Assembly (NCBI GenBank): GCA_039704465.1
Contig: JASFAU010000014.1
Location: 62,001-126,000, forward strand
Reading direction: 5' to 3'
DNA from: Plasmodiophora brassicae
Taxonomy: Eukaryota; Endomyxa; Phytomyxea; Plasmodiophorida; Plasmodiophoridae
DNA: 64,000 nt
This document shows, piece after piece, positions 31,175 to 42,699 of the stretch (the stretch's first letter is position 1; each line of letters opens with the position of its first letter). The position numbers and the translations under genes are program-made. The notes beneath the pieces were generated by a model. It worked only from the letters and a program-made list of their open reading frames with translations. It was not told where the DNA came from and did not search any database.

Positions 31175-31341
31175 CGCCGTCGCCACCATGCCTCGAGAGG
31201 TGCGCCAATCCGCTATGGACACGTTACACAACTCCGCGACCAACGTTACCACCCTGCCTGCGGAGCTGGTTGGCGGACCCCGGAGCTACCGAGCGCACTG
31301 CTGCGGTGACCCCAACGTCTTACCGATGGGCTTCACGTGGT

Positions 31342-33161
31342 TTATCGCTTGTAGCCCTTGTCGGGGTACATGAACAGCTTGGGTTCGTTGGATTCCGGCC
31401 GCTCGCCTTCCTTGAGGGCGTACCAGTACTCGCGGGCGACAGACAGCGGGCCCTGTTCGTGGTGCGGCCCGAACTGGTAGACGGTCGTCAGGTCCTTCCT
31501 GGCGCTCTTCAGGTTCAGCAGCTCGTGGCGATGCTGGATATCGTGGCCGTTGACCAGGTGCGTCGCGAACATCTCATACAGAAACAGCTTGCCTTGGGCG
31601 GCTTTCTCGTACAGTGGGAGGATCTCGTACGTTTGTTTGAACTAGGGGGGCAGACCAATGCAATCAGCGGACGTGTCGCGCAAACCGACAAACACTTGAC
31701 ATACAGCGGGATCCTCTTCTCGCAGGCACTCATCGTATCTGGTCAGCAGGGCCCCGACGGACGCGCCCGGCATGCTGACGCCGAACTCGTTCAGCTTCGC
31801 GATCAGGTCCTGTTCGGAGAGCTGCTCGATCGCCGGTGGGTCCAGTTCGACAAACACTTGCAGGCTGCCTGCGCACGAACACACATGGGCAAACCTGCAC
31901 GAGGCGGACGCGCAAACTGGACCTACCGGGCATCTTCGCAGGCGCCCGGAACGTCAACTTCATGGCCGGCTCGGAAGAGAAATCGTTCAGGATCTCAGTG
32001 AGAGTGCGCTCCAGCAACTTGAAGCTGATATCGAACAGCCGGTTCGCTGTCCGCGTATCGCCGACGAGGATTTCATCCATGCGCTCCAACGATATGTACT
32101 CAAACCTGTAGCAGGTTCGCTCAGATCGTTATAAACGGCCGCCAGAGGCGCCGTCGCGCGCCCATACCCGAAGAACCGGTTCGTATTGTGATACGCCACT
32201 AGCACACCGTTCATACGACCCAGACGAACTTGCATGGAATACTTCAACATCACCGTCCGTGACAGGTCGTACACTTCCCGCTCGAACCTGCACGACAGCA
32301 CCGTCAGACCGGACCGTGCCAGACGGCGGGACACAGCACGTACGAATTGAACTCGCCCTCCATGGACGCGAGATCGTACTCCAGGTGCTGCTCGTAGGTC
32401 GCAAGGTTGTGCCTGATGGGAAGGACGGCCCTGGTCTTCAGGTCGAACGTCTGATGGGGCCCAGGGAGGTCCGGGTCGCTGCAATCCAGCTGGGACCGCA
32501 CCATGATCGTCCCGATCTGCGTGAACGCGAACGATTCGAACCAGGTCTCGAACCGGGAGTCCTTCGTCTCGACCTGGGACGCGTTCTTCAGCACGAGCTT
32601 CACGTAGTCGTCGTGCTCCATGGTCAGCTTGTGCTCCAGGGACTTGCCCAGGTCCATGAGAATCCTCCGGGCCGGGGACGCCGGCGTCGACAAATGGTCC
32701 ATGATCCAGGCGTCGCCGACACGATGCACCATGATCGAGCTGGGCGCCCTCGTGCTGGTCGTCATGCTCTTCGGCAGCCTGCGAAACGCTGACGACAGGT
32801 ACGACGTGTCCACGGGGCGATGCGCGCCGACGGCGAAGAACACATTGGCCAGCGCGGACGTAATCGACGACGTGGAGCAGCCGATCGCGCATCGCGCCGC
32901 GACGGTCCGCTCGAGGAGGCGCCGGTCGGCGGACGGTTTCACGAAGGCGGGCAGGGCGGTGAAGTTCACCTGCGTGATGTGCTCGATGGCGGACAGCGTC
33001 GCCGGGATTGCCAGGTCGCGGGCGGGTTGCGGCCCCGGCCGTTGCAGCACGGGTCGGATCGGCTCCACCAGGCGGGGCGTCCGCACCGCCCCCGACACGT
33101 TGATGCGCTCGTAGATCGACCCGTCCAGGATCCGCTGCTGCCGCCGACGCATCGCCATCAC
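31342..33161 (-). CDS. PET127: PET127-like mitochondrial RNA-processing protein
   Basis: PET127 homologues attach to the mitochondrial inner membrane and take part in mitochondrial RNA 5'-end processing; the fold is a PD-(D/E)XK-like nuclease domain. The long exon (33161-32344) has NFTALPAFVKPSADRRLLE, then GTIMVRSQLDCSDPDLPG, then TFDLKTRAVLPIRHNLATYE (the D..K core). The next exon (32287-32169) reads FEREVYDLSRTVMLKYSMQV and RMNGVLVAYHNTNRFFG, and the third (32105-31927) GFEYISLERMDE. These blocks are all diagnostic of the family. Two further exons, VFVELDPPAIEQLSEQDLIA (about 31865-31700) and the last near 31572-31345, end at the stop at 31342 and are less certain. The N-terminus before 33161 may include another exon with a basic presequence. 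Confidence 0.8.
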
Positions 33162-33778
33162 GATGCGCGGTACACGTCTTCGTCGGCGCGCTGCCCGGTG
33201 TCACGCGGCAACTGCACCGTACGGCGCGCCCGGCCCCCAACCGCGGACACCGCGCGCGCCCCGACGGTCCACTGCGGGCGGGCGGCAGTGTCAGGCTGGA
33301 GGTCTGCAGGTAGGTAGTCAGGCTCCTGCATACAACCCTCGGGATTCACGATTGAACACCAGCGGCGCCACACGCGTTTGGGTCACGGTGGGTGGCGCCC
33401 CGGAATGCAATGATGGACCGATGGGTATGGACAGATGCGAAGGAAGTGCCACGTGGCAGATCGGCGTGTGCGACACAGTTATTACTATACGGCTGCCTTA
33501 CAATTGTGTCGAACACGATGATGCTTCGTGATCGGCCTGATTGGGACGGGCGGACAGTGTGACCCATGGCGGACGCGCACCTGCCCACCCGATGCGGCGT
33601 CGTTGAGCCCTTTGTACGCTGCTGGGCCGCATTCCCGGGCCAGACCTGTGGAGTGTGGACCTCACGACTACCCGGGTCGTTGACGTTTCTACGGGTGTGT
33701 TGCCGTCGCGGTCCTGATTTAGGGCGACCGACCCGCACCGCGCGCGTACCCATTCCGGCAGAACGCGCGCGGCACGAC
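33162..33778. promoter_or_regulatory. Divergent intergenic region, PET127 / USP
   Basis: About 600 bp between divergent start codons. The left third could still hold a 5' exon of the PET127 gene (an Arg-rich open reading near 33170-33370). No TATA-like or other defined motif was recognised with confidence. Confidence 0.4.
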
Positions 33779-35324
33779 ATGCCGTTCGTTGAGGACCTGT
33801 TCGGCGCGCTTGGGCGACGCGCCGACGAGGAGGCGTCCAGCGGTGGCGTCGACGAGGACGGTGTCGCGTTGCTGGTGTCGGTTCTGCCCGAACGGGTGCC
33901 GGCGTCGGCTGCGCGGTCGCTGTTGGTGATCGCGGGCGGCGACCACCACGTCGCCAGGGCGATCGTGTCGCAGATCCTGGCGGGGGACGCGTCGGACCTC
34001 GCGCCGGTCCCCGGGTCGAACGTCCGGCGCGCCGCCATGCGCCATGCCGTCAACTCCTGCTACATCAGCGCCCTGTTCTGCGCCGCCTTCCTCGAGCACG
34101 ACGCGTACGACGGCGCCTTCCTGCAGGCGCAGGCCCAGGTCGAGAAGGACCACGCTCGGAAGATGACGCTCGTCATGGTCAACCTGCTGAGGACCGGGTT
34201 CGAACCGAGTTTGCGTTCCTGTCGCTGGGCGGGTGTTGACACGACCTGGATCACACAGGGTTGTCGTCCACGAGGTCCTGGTCGACGTCTACCGCGACCT
34301 GCTCGTTCGTGCCGGGTTCGCCACGTCGTCGACGCGCAACGCGCAACAGGACGCCCATGAGCTGTTCGTGTTCCTGCTGGACCTGCTCGATGCGCCCCTG
34401 CTCGCGTTCCACCAGACGCTCCACCATGCCGTTGACGCCGACACCGACGACATGACGGTGAAGGTGGAGCGCGCGATCCAGCTGCCCGTTGCCGGATCCG
34501 CTGTGCCGTGCCCGGCGCCTGGCGGCCTGTCCGTCAAGCACCTCCTGGACCAGTACTTCTTCGGCAACACGATCGATGGCCTGCGCCGACGCCTGCACCA
34601 TTCGGTGACGACCGTGTCGGCGCTGTGCACGCTGACGCTGGCGCCCTACCCGACCAGCCCATCACCGAAACGTCGGCCGGCGCCGGCGCATCGCGACCCA
34701 TCGTTCATGCTCCCCGTCCTGCTCCTGCGCTACGCCAGCGGGACGTCGAAGGACCGGACGCCGGTCCGCCTCCCCGAGTTCATCGACGCCACGCCGTACG
34801 TCCTTCCGTCAGCATCGTCGTCGGCGTCGGTGGACTTCCAGCCGGCGACCTGTCGGTACGTGCTCGTCCTGCGTTCCGTCGTGTGCCACCTGGGATGCGA
34901 CACGCTGCAGAGCGGGCACTACGTTGCGTTTGCATCTCGACGCCGACCGTCCCGACGTTGGGTCCGGTACGACGACATGGACGCGAAGGCGTCCGCCCGG
35001 GAGTTCGCGTCGTTCGCCGCCTGCGTGTCGGCCTGCGCCGACGAGCTCCTGCACGACGCGTACCTGGCGTTCTACGAGCTCGTCGACATGGCCGACGCCG
35101 CCGGTGCCGAGCGCACCCGGATCCTCGGCGACGCGCAGGGCCAGCGCGATTACGCGCTGGCGATTCGCATGCAGGAGCGGGAGTCAGCCCAGTCGCTTGA
35201 CCGGCAGCGGGACCAGGATTACCTGCTGGCCACGCGTCTGCAGGCCGAAGAGCTCGAGCAGGAGCGCGCCGCTGCAGAGGCGGAGAGCGCCTTCAGCGCG
35301 GCCATGGACATCGACTACATATAG
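33779..35324 (+). CDS. USP-family deubiquitinase with C-terminal ubiquitin-binding-like helices
   Basis: Cysteine protease that removes ubiquitin. Two exons, 33779-34197 and 34259-35324, giving 494 residues. The Cys box is VNSCYISALF (Cys 94); QQDAHELFVFLLDLL is the adjacent conserved helix; near residue 360 the His box is HLGCDTLQSGHYVAF, followed by RWVRYDDMD, the Asp/Asn strand. The usual zinc-ribbon Cys pairs between boxes are not seen. The last 70 residues form a charged helix with two similar units, DYALAIRMQERE and DYLLATRLQAEELE, resembling MIU-type ubiquitin-binding helices (acidic, A-L/I-x-x-Q). It is arranged head-to-head with PET127 and tail-to-tail with the next gene. Substrate unknown. 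Confidence 0.82.
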
Positions 35325-35410
35325 CAGTCAGCGATCGCATCAGGACGCGTCCTAGACGAACACGTGTCTCGTGTAGTCGCTCGTGGCAACGTCGCCCTTG
35401 TCCATGTTCG

Positions 35411-36388
35411 TCAAGCGAGCGTCCTCCTGCTTTTCTGGACGCAGGCCATGACCTGGGCCTTTGTTTGCTCCGAGAACAGCATAGAGGTCATGTCGGCGGG
35501 CGCCATGATGGCCCCGGTGGCGTCCGGGTGCAGGCCGAGGTCGTCCGCGGCGTGGATGCTGAGGACGCGGCCCGGGTACGGGTCCAGATCGGGGGCGGCG
35601 CCGTCCAACGACGCCATGACGAAGATGGGCACCAGGCCGAGGCCGTTGGCGACGGCGTTGCCCATCGGGTTGAACTTGCGAACCGCGCGTTTGACAGCCT
35701 CCGTATCGACTTTCCTCGATTCGTCGGCGCTGACGGCAATGCCCACGACGACGCCGTTGTCGGGCAGGTTCACGACGATGTCCGGCGAGTAGGAGCCCGG
35801 GCCCGGGATGAGGACCGACGGTCGCAGGTAGAAATGATGGAGGAGCGTCTGCCAGGACTCGACCGACCCGTCGAGCGTTTGCGCCCAGGTCACGTGCTCG
35901 TCGTCGACGAGTTCGCCGACCACGCCTCCCGATTCGGGGGCCGCCTCGCGTCCTGTGAATGCAGGGACGGCGTGCTCCTCCAGGTCCGTCAGGACGTTCT
36001 CGGCGAAGATCGTCCCGCGTAGGACGGGGAACGCGTCCGCCATCAGCGAATGCAGACGGGAATGCGCGACCAGTGCGAACGACAGAACCCGTTCCAGCAA
36101 TCGGATCCGGCCCGCACGACGCCCGTTCCTGTCGGCCAGCGCGTTCGTCAGCAGGGACGGCAGGCGTCGGCGCAGGTCCTGTGCCGCCGCGTCAGACGGC
36201 ATCTCCACGTCGATCAGGGTCGGATCCGCTGGGACAGGAACAGCGTTAAGGCCCAGCGCGGCCACGACATCCGGCAGGGCGTGCCCGAAGCGGGCGTCCG
36301 TCGTACGGATCGGCGCGCCGGCCAGCACGGCCAGCAGGACGTCGAGAACCGCAGGCAGGATGCGCGTATCGTCGTCGAACCCGCTGGC
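35411..36388 (-). CDS. Lineage-specific protein, family A member 2 (5' end uncertain)
   Basis: Paralogue of the gene at 6513-7472 (shared blocks listed there). The reading is open from an apparent 3' splice site at 36388 (TTATAG just before ASGFDDDTRILPAVLDVLL) to the stop at 35411, 325 residues. Upstream of that point the frame hits a stop, so a small first exon should exist; one candidate is MSSTRDHQ near 36647, but that would imply a 230-bp intron, long for this genome. The core block SPDIVVNLPDNGVVVGIAVS near residue 210 again shows the strand-P-strand pattern without the catalytic Lys. No signal peptide or membrane helix is seen. Function unknown. Confidence 0.58.
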   Translation of the reverse strand, partial: ASGFDDDTRILPAVLDVLLAVLAGAPIRTTDARFGHALPDVVAALGLNAVPVPADPTLIDVEMPSDAAAQDLRRRLPSLLTNALADRNGRRAGRIRLLERVLSFALVAHSRLHSLMADAFPVLRGTIFAENVLTDLEEHAVPAFTGREAAPESGGVVGELVDDEHVTWAQTLDGSVESWQTLLHHFYLRPSVLIPGPGSYSPDIVVNLPDNGVVVGIAVSADESRKVDTEAVKRAVRKFNPMGNAVANGLGLVPIFVMASLDGAAPDLDPYPGRVLSIHAADDLGLHPDATGAIMAPADMTSMLFSEQTKAQVMACVQKSRRTLA

Positions 36389-36707
36389 CTATAACCCATG
36401 TCGTTCAGCTGTCGCCCCCGTGTTCACCCGCTCCGATGGTTACAGCGGGCGACACCAGGGAGGCGAATCGTCGGCAACGCGCGGACGTTGCCGACGACAC
36501 GGCCGGGCAGCGCCAGGCTCGGAATCGGGCCGGAGCGCGCGCAGACGACGTCCTGATCCGCATTGGGGAACGCAGACCAGTCATCGTGCGCGCACGATTC
36601 CGGATCGGACCCTGCGGCCGACGCCCACCTGATGGTCTCGCGTAGACGACATCACCGTGGCCAGCGTTAGATCGACCAGTGTCGCCTGGGCTGGGCCCGC
36701 ATGCGGG
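36389..36707. other. Intergenic / possible first exon of family A member 2
   Basis: About 320 bp between COG1 (reverse) and family A member 2 (reverse). It may contain the missing short first exon and the promoter; no further gene is visible. Confidence 0.35.
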
Positions 36708-39136
36708 TTACGGTTGCGCCTGCTGCCCCTGTTTACTGGAATAGTGTTTGTAGAGCGAGGAGAAGCCGCTCGAGGCGCCGCTGCTGACCTGCGTCAGCCA
36801 CCGGGTCGTCGTCGACGCCGCCTCGGCCACCTTCGACGGCATCGACTGCTGCGGGACATTCGTCGGCGACGAGGGTGCTGGTACGGCCGACGCCGCCGCG
36901 TCGTCGAAGAGCTGCTCGGCGTCGGCGTCGTCGAGGAATTCATCGCGAGTCAGATCGCGTGACGGGTACAGGTTGACAGGAAGCGTGGGAAGCGGGGCGG
37001 TCGCTGCGCCCGGTAGCGATACGACGTTGGCGACGCGTTGCAACGACTTTGTCGCCGCCTGCGCCCGGCTGATGTCGGTACCCGGCCGAAGCAACCTCGT
37101 GATCGGGCCGAACAGGACGCTGCATCGGGCCACGTGCACCTGAACGGTGTCGCGAAGCGGCCGATCCAGAGCGGCCATCCCAATCGGGTCGATGGCGGAG
37201 CGCGCCCGGCGAACAACAGCGGCCGCCCGAGACGCGGACGTCCCGTCGATACGAAGCTGTTCGGCCACGTGACCCGGAACAGTGACGACCGCGAACAGGA
37301 ACGAGACGTCGAACAGGAACTGGATGCGGGCCGCCTCGGTCGGCGGCGGATCAACCGAGTCGAGCGCATCGCATACGACGCCCGTCACGGCGGAGCAGAC
37401 GTGTGCCATCGCAACGACGTCGAACTCGTCCGATTCGATCGCGTGCACGGCGCACGCGAACTGGTACAGGAACGCAATGACGTAGGGCGACGCGTGGCAT
37501 GGGACGCGGACGTCGTTGACGACGGACCACAGCGGGCCGTCAGCAGCCGCCCCGATGCCGTCCACCGCCGCGGCGACGAGCGGCCCGGACGTGGAAACAG
37601 CCCATGCGTGGTACGCGCCGACGGCGACACCGACGAAGCGGCGGTCGAGATCGGCGAACTGCCCGTCGTCAAGCAGGTTGCGGACGATGGCCGCTTCGCG
37701 CCACAGACGACAGGCCAGACGTGCAATGTGGACGGGGTCGCTGGACAGCCGCGACTGAAACGCGTCGGCAACCGAGTGCAGAGCGCCCTGACAGGCAGAC
37801 CTCGACGCCGTCAGGACGTCCTCGTCGATGAACCGAGCCAGGTCGGCACGTTCGTACTGCAACGCGACCGAGCTGTCGGTCAGCGAGAACGCCGCGTCGG
37901 CCGAGGCGCGTACTGATTTCTGGAACCAGACGACAAGGTCGTCGTCGGCAGTCTCCGGGGGCGGCGACGACGCCAGTCCTCGATCCGCCTCCCGCCAGAA
38001 GGCGCTGTTTCGCCGGTGATGCGAACGCAACGGCGTCGGGACGCAGAGCGCCCCCGACAGGCGCTCGCCGAACTCGGCGGCGCACTCAGCGAACAGCCCC
38101 CTGGCAGATTGCATCATGGCGGTGCGCAATGGGGCCGACCAGATCCGGTCGAACAGGTCGACGTTGGATCCCAGGGCGGATTCAACAGCGGAGTCCCAGG
38201 GCGCATCCTGGTACAGGTCGGCCAGGATGGTGTCGCGGGCGGCGGCGAACCCGTCGACATCGGGCGTGATCGACAGCGCCGCCTCGGCGACCCAGTCGGT
38301 TAGGTCGCGGCACCGGCCCAGGTCGTGCAGTTCGACCAACGTCAAGCGCAGCGCAGCCGCTGAGCGAACCGGCGCCCGACGGATGCAATCCGCTCGGATG
38401 GCGAGCAGGTCGGCAACGGCATCGTCGCCCATCGCCTCCAGCGCACGCATGGCATCGTCATCGGCCTGCACGCCCAGGCACGCCGCCAGACGCGCAGCGC
38501 ACGCCTCCCTGATCTGCCTGGGCATATCCGAGATCACGTCGCGCTGCTCGACCCAGAAACGACCTCGCGCGGCGGCGGCGCCCAGTCGCTCCAGCGCGGC
38601 GACACCTTCAACACGGACGGTCAGCAATTGCAACCCAGATCGAACGGGGAACGGCGGACGGCGGGGGCGTTGTGCCAAACGACGACCTTACCGTTAGAAT
38701 GCGCGGACACGGCCCCACGTAGGTCGTGAGCATCGAGCGCGGCCCAGACACGTTCCGGCGTCATGACGACGGCGACACGGTCGATTTTCGCTTGCCGGTC
38801 GGCGTCGGCCTGTTCCTGTCGTCGTCGAACGGCGTCACGGGCATCGTCGTCGATGCGGGCCTGGATCTTGGCCGCCTGGCGGAACTGGACCCGCAGCGCC
38901 TGCAGCATGTCGGCGGCGCCGGCGACCTCGTCCCTCATCAGGGCGATCGCGTCCGTCGTGCGCAGCAGGTCCCGGAAGCGGTCGCCGACCAGGGCGCGCA
39001 GCGCGGCGACCTTGTCGTGGGCGCGCGCGCGCAGGGCCTGCTCGGCGGCGCGCGCCCCGTCGACCGACCCGCGCGTCCACACCACATCGTCCAGGCTGCG
39101 GCGACGGTGCACGGGCAGCGACACCGCCGACACCAT
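36708..39136 (-). CDS. COG1: Conserved oligomeric Golgi complex subunit 1
   Basis: Component of the COG tether that captures retrograde vesicles at the Golgi. Two exons, 39136-38692 and 38605-36708, give 780 residues. The N-terminal block after the start (VDGARAAEQALRARAHDKVA, LRALVGDRFRDLLRTTDAI) is the diagnostic COG1/VPS51 helix: E-x-x-L-R near the start followed by L-R-x-x-V-G-x-R-x-R-D-L-L-x-T-x-D-x-I. The remainder is mostly helical and Ala/Arg/Asp-rich, with LFDRIWSAPLRTAMMQSA near residue 330 and a low-complexity end (VSSGASSGFSSLYKHYSSK). Length fits COG1 (700-980). The intron (38604-38691) starts GTAAGG and restores the frame between SAHSNG and VAALERL. Confidence 0.78.
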
Positions 39137-39444
39137 GACGACACCTTGACCCGCCAGCCCCGATTGCAGTTTGACGGACGACAGGCGGAGGCCGCCCCCT
39201 CCACAGACACGCGTGCAAAAAACCGCATCGGCTGGGAACGTTCGACGGCAAAACGCGCGACCGCGGCATCGCATTTTTTGCGAGCAGTCCTGTCGCGTAC
39301 AGGCCGCGCCACCCACTGCACTCGCGCCGCCTCCTGCATCTACCACGTGAGGGGTATGGTCCACCCTGTAGACGAGCGTAAGCTGGCGGAACCCATGTCG
39401 GCGACGAAATGGTCGCCGTGGTGTATGAGCGTGCAGGCACGTCG

Positions 39445-41005
39445 TCATTGGGCGCGTCCAGGGACCAGGGCGTTCACAATCGACGGCGGCAGGCTGGTTT
39501 TCTGCGACAGCAGCGCGTCCGGGCGGGCGATGTCGACCTCTTTGGAGTCGGGGTACTCCGCGTTCACCGTGGCGGCGTACACGGGGGAGAACAGGTGTTT
39601 GCTCTTGATGAGCCGGGTGACGAAACCGCCGAACGTGAATCCGAACACGACGCTGGCCCCTGACGACGGCCTGCGCGGCATCAGCGGATCAGTCAGGGGG
39701 CGCGGGACATTCGAGCATCGTTCCACAGGACGGACCCAACAGGGACGAAGATCATGCTGCCGGCCTGCAGCTTACTGTATTTGGCCGGCAACGGTTTCCC
39801 ACGTGCGAGGGCCTTGATGTTGTGAGCGGCGATATCCGACATCTTCTGTGCCAGGAACGCAAACTTCCCCTTATCCGCGTCACTGCGGGTAGGCACGTAT
39901 CGTCAGGCCATCGCCCATCGAGCAAACGGCGCAGACCGACCAGCAGTCGCCAATGGCGAACACGTTGGTCTGCCCTTCGACTTGGAGATATTCGTTCACT
40001 TTGACGTGGCCCGTTTCGTTGACTGGCATCGTGTGGTCGAAGCATGAATTGTTGACCTGGACGTTTGCCACAGCGTCATTCGGCCCAGAATCGTATTCGT
40101 GCAGCAGTCGATTCCTACATGAGAGTTGCCAGTACAGAAGAAGACACGGTCGACCTCTAGCGTTTCTCCGTTGCTCAGCACAGCCTTGGCAGGCTTCTCC
40201 ACGACGCCCTCTGACGATGGGACGTTCGCCGTGACACCCGTCTTGACAATGACTCCCTGGCATTGCAACGCTGCCTGGAGCTTGTTACAGAACTTCTCAG
40301 GATAGTCGGTACCGATCAGTTTCACGCCGCGTGACACCAACGTAACCTGTGGATACGATCTCGCCGTTAGCAGTCGACGAGCTGGCGACCTGCACGTTAC
40401 GTGATACGGGACCGTTTTCTTTGGGTGGTGCGCTTTAATCTCTCCAGCCAGTTCGCATCCGACTGGGCCGCCGCCGACGACGAGGACGCGCTCATCGGGT
40501 TGCTCGGCCAGAGACTGGACCGATTGGGAGTACATCAGACGAGCATCCCGGAATGTTTTCGCTGGGAAGGCGTAGCTGGACCCAGTAGCAATCACGACAA
40601 AGTCTGCCTTGACGGGCGATTCCTGCCCTTTCACCTGTAGCAGAACGTCCCGATCGTTAGATGGGGAATCCATACAGGAGCTAGCGCGTTTCCTGCCCAC
40701 ATAGACGCTGGTTCCGTCGATACGGGTCACGTCACCGCACAGGACAGTCCCGTTCTTAAGCGCTTTCGCGTACGGGAGTATGGTGTTGTTGGCGTAGCCA
40801 GGAACCACTGAGCCACGCGTGGCGCCAATGTTGTGGAAGAAGTAGTCCTTGCGGTCGACGACGAATACGTTGAAGTCGTCATCGAGCAGCTGGGCCACGG
40901 CGATCCCTCCGTACCTGGCGCCGTTGAGCTGTCCGCCCGTAAAGCATGCTCGTCAGATAAACCTCACCCGCCGCCGACGACGATGACGTTCTTCTTGTCC
41001 GGCAT
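39445..41005 (-). CDS. AIFM2/FSP1-like NAD(P)H quinone oxidoreductase
   Basis: Two-dinucleotide-binding flavoprotein. Six exons: 41005-40968, 40914-40413, 40346-40119, 40056-39941, 39882-39736 and 39670-39445, 418 residues. The FAD motif VIVVGGGYGGIAVAQLL is split by the first intron. FVVIATGSSYAFP is the A-T-G strand, VLVVGGGPVGCELAGEI is the NAD(P)H motif, VEGQTNVFAIGDC is the C-terminal FAD contact, and FGFTFGGFVTRLIKSKHLF matches the AIFM2 C-terminal helix. It lacks the CxxC pair of bacterial reductases and the EF-hand of NDH-2 NDB forms. AIFM2/FSP1 reduces ubiquinone or vitamin K and protects membranes against lipid peroxidation; whether this one does is inference. No N-terminal myristoylation motif M-G is present, since it begins MPDKKN. 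Confidence 0.85.
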
Positions 41006-41379
41006 GGTGCTTGTACGTTGAGGAGTGCGCCGTCGCGACCTCTGTTGAAACGGGACGTCTGTGCCTGCGCCCCTAGCGCCAATGACGTAAACCGCAGTAC
41101 TACAGGGTAACTGGGTGCACGCTTCATTGGCAGCGTGCCCTTGCACTCCTTCACCGACCCTTCGACGTCTCTTCACGGGGAAATTCAAGGTTCAAACCGA
41201 GTAGTCTGCCAATGTAGGGGCTGGAGGGCCGATCGACCTACCACCTCTGTCGCGAGGATTACATCTGCAACCAAATGTAGGAGTGTGGCGACTGCTCGTC
41301 GGCGACGGCAACAAAGGAACATTGTTTATTGACACGCTGATGCCGTTGGTCGACCACGTGGAACTTCTGGTACGCCAGA

Positions 41380-42240
41380 TCAGGCAGAAACATCAGTCAA
41401 CCACTGCTGCAGCGAGCGGGGCTTCAGCCCGAGCAGACGCTGCGCAGTCGTGTCCTGAGCGATAACGTTCGCGGAGGTGCCCGCCATCGCCTTGTAGCCT
41501 CCGGCGACGCCGGCAGCCGCGGCCGCACCGAACACCGGGGTGAGAATGTCGCGGAAATCATCGGGCTCCAGGCTGCTGTACGAAACCGGGCGGTTCAGGT
41601 AGCGCGCGAACGCTTCCGCAAGGTTCTTCCCGGTGATTCCGGGCGACTGCCCAACGCCGACCACGCCGGTGACCGTCGTGTCGATCAGGAGTTTCTCGAT
41701 GACTTCGGCGACATCCAGGTGGGAGCTCCACGACACGGCGTAGTCGGCCTGCAGGGGATAGCGAAGAACGCCTTCCGTCTTGGCCGGGCCCAGTACGACG
41801 GGGTTGAGCAGGTTCTCCAAGAACAAGCGCGGGGCCACGACCGCAAGCGAAACTCCCGTTTGCTTGACCTCGCGAATCAGCGTCGCGATCGCACTTTCAG
41901 GTGGGTACTGCAATGTCGAATTCGGCTCGTCCACCACATATCCGCTGGTGGAGATCACCACTCGACGCGGCTTGACGCGGGCGATGGCCTGCGCGATGTT
42001 GTGAGCGTACTGGAGGCGATCCGCTTCAGCAACAATTGGCAGGTGAACGAAGACGCCCTCCGCGCCCTTGTAAGCGGCAGCCAGCGAATCCACCGACGCA
42101 TTGTCGACCGCAATGGCAGGCACGTCCTTGACGGCAGACGTGTTGCGGACAGCGGCGACAGCACGCTTGCCGGACCGGGTCAGGCGTGCCAGGACAGGGG
42201 CGCCTTGGGCGCCGGTGGCGCCGTGGATCACGTAAGTCAT
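41380..42240 (-). CDS. NmrA-like NAD(P)-binding protein (atypical SDR), bacterial-looking
   Basis: Intronless, 286 residues. The N-terminus MTYVIHGATGAQGAPVLARL holds the Rossmann motif G-A-T-G-x-x-G, and GVFVHLPIVAEADRLQYAHN and RRVVISTSGYVVDEP are typical NmrA/quinone-oxidoreductase-type strands. Such proteins act as redox sensors or as NADPH-dependent reductases. It is the only mid-sized gene in this part of the window without an intron whose family is mainly bacterial, and a purine stretch GGAAGGAAC sits just upstream of the ATG, like a Shine-Dalgarno site. Both features suggest acquisition from a bacterium. It could instead be a retained single-exon eukaryotic gene; GC content does not differ obviously from its surroundings. 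Confidence 0.85.
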   Translation of the reverse strand: MTYVIHGATGAQGAPVLARLTRSGKRAVAAVRNTSAVKDVPAIAVDNASVDSLAAAYKGAEGVFVHLPIVAEADRLQYAHNIAQAIARVKPRRVVISTSGYVVDEPNSTLQYPPESAIATLIREVKQTGVSLAVVAPRLFLENLLNPVVLGPAKTEGVLRYPLQADYAVSWSSHLDVAEVIEKLLIDTTVTGVVGVGQSPGITGKNLAEAFARYLNRPVSYSSLEPDDFRDILTPVFGAAAAAGVAGGYKAMAGTSANVIAQDTTAQRLLGLKPRSLQQWLTDVSA

Positions 42241-42244
42241 GGGA

Positions 42245-42253
42245 GTTCCTTCC
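42245..42253 (-). promoter_or_regulatory. Shine-Dalgarno-like purine box
   Basis: GGAAGGAAC lies 4 bp upstream of the NmrA-like ATG (42240). It would be a good ribosome-binding site in a bacterium but has no known role in a nuclear gene; it may be a relic of transfer or chance. Confidence 0.35.
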
Positions 42254-42699
42254 AGCGCGACAATAGCGAAGTGGCTCGTAACGTATAACTGGGCCTGCCA
42301 AGCCAAGCCGCGTTACCTACTCCGGCGGCGGCGTGACTGGCGAAGCCCTGGTGGGTGGAGCCTCCCTTGTGGGGTCTGCGCCCAGGCAGGCTGTCACAGA
42401 GGAGCCCTCCGAGACAAGACGAGACAGGCCCGCTTTTCGGAGGTCACACAAGTTTATGTTTTGGGCAACCTGGCCGCGCCGGCGCCCTGATACGATTCAC
42501 ATGGGCGCCCCCTCGTTGCACTGCTTGTTTCACCGTGTCGTTGGGAGATGGTCAGAGCCAGAAGGGCGATACGCCCCGGGAACACATGCGGGCGTTCCTG
42601 AGGGGACAGTTTATACGCCATGCTTCCCTCGGCGGACAGGATTCTGATATGTTGTCCTTAGTTTGGAAGCCGACGACAGGTTCCTAGGTAATTCTGTGT

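Noticed and set aside
31987..33240. 417-codon reverse ORF as a single PET127 reading
   Set aside because: Most of it is out of frame; the family blocks require three spliced exons in two frames.
34190..34210. GGGTTCGAACC, resembling a tRNA T-loop
   Set aside because: No acceptor stem or anticodon arm can be built around it; it is the donor region of the USP intron.
39445..41005. Alternative call of the flavoprotein as mitochondrial external NADH dehydrogenase (NDH-2)
   Set aside because: The C-terminal FGGFVTRLIKSKHLF helix and overall length match AIFM2/FSP1 and the EF-hand or NDH-2 C-terminal anchor is lacking.
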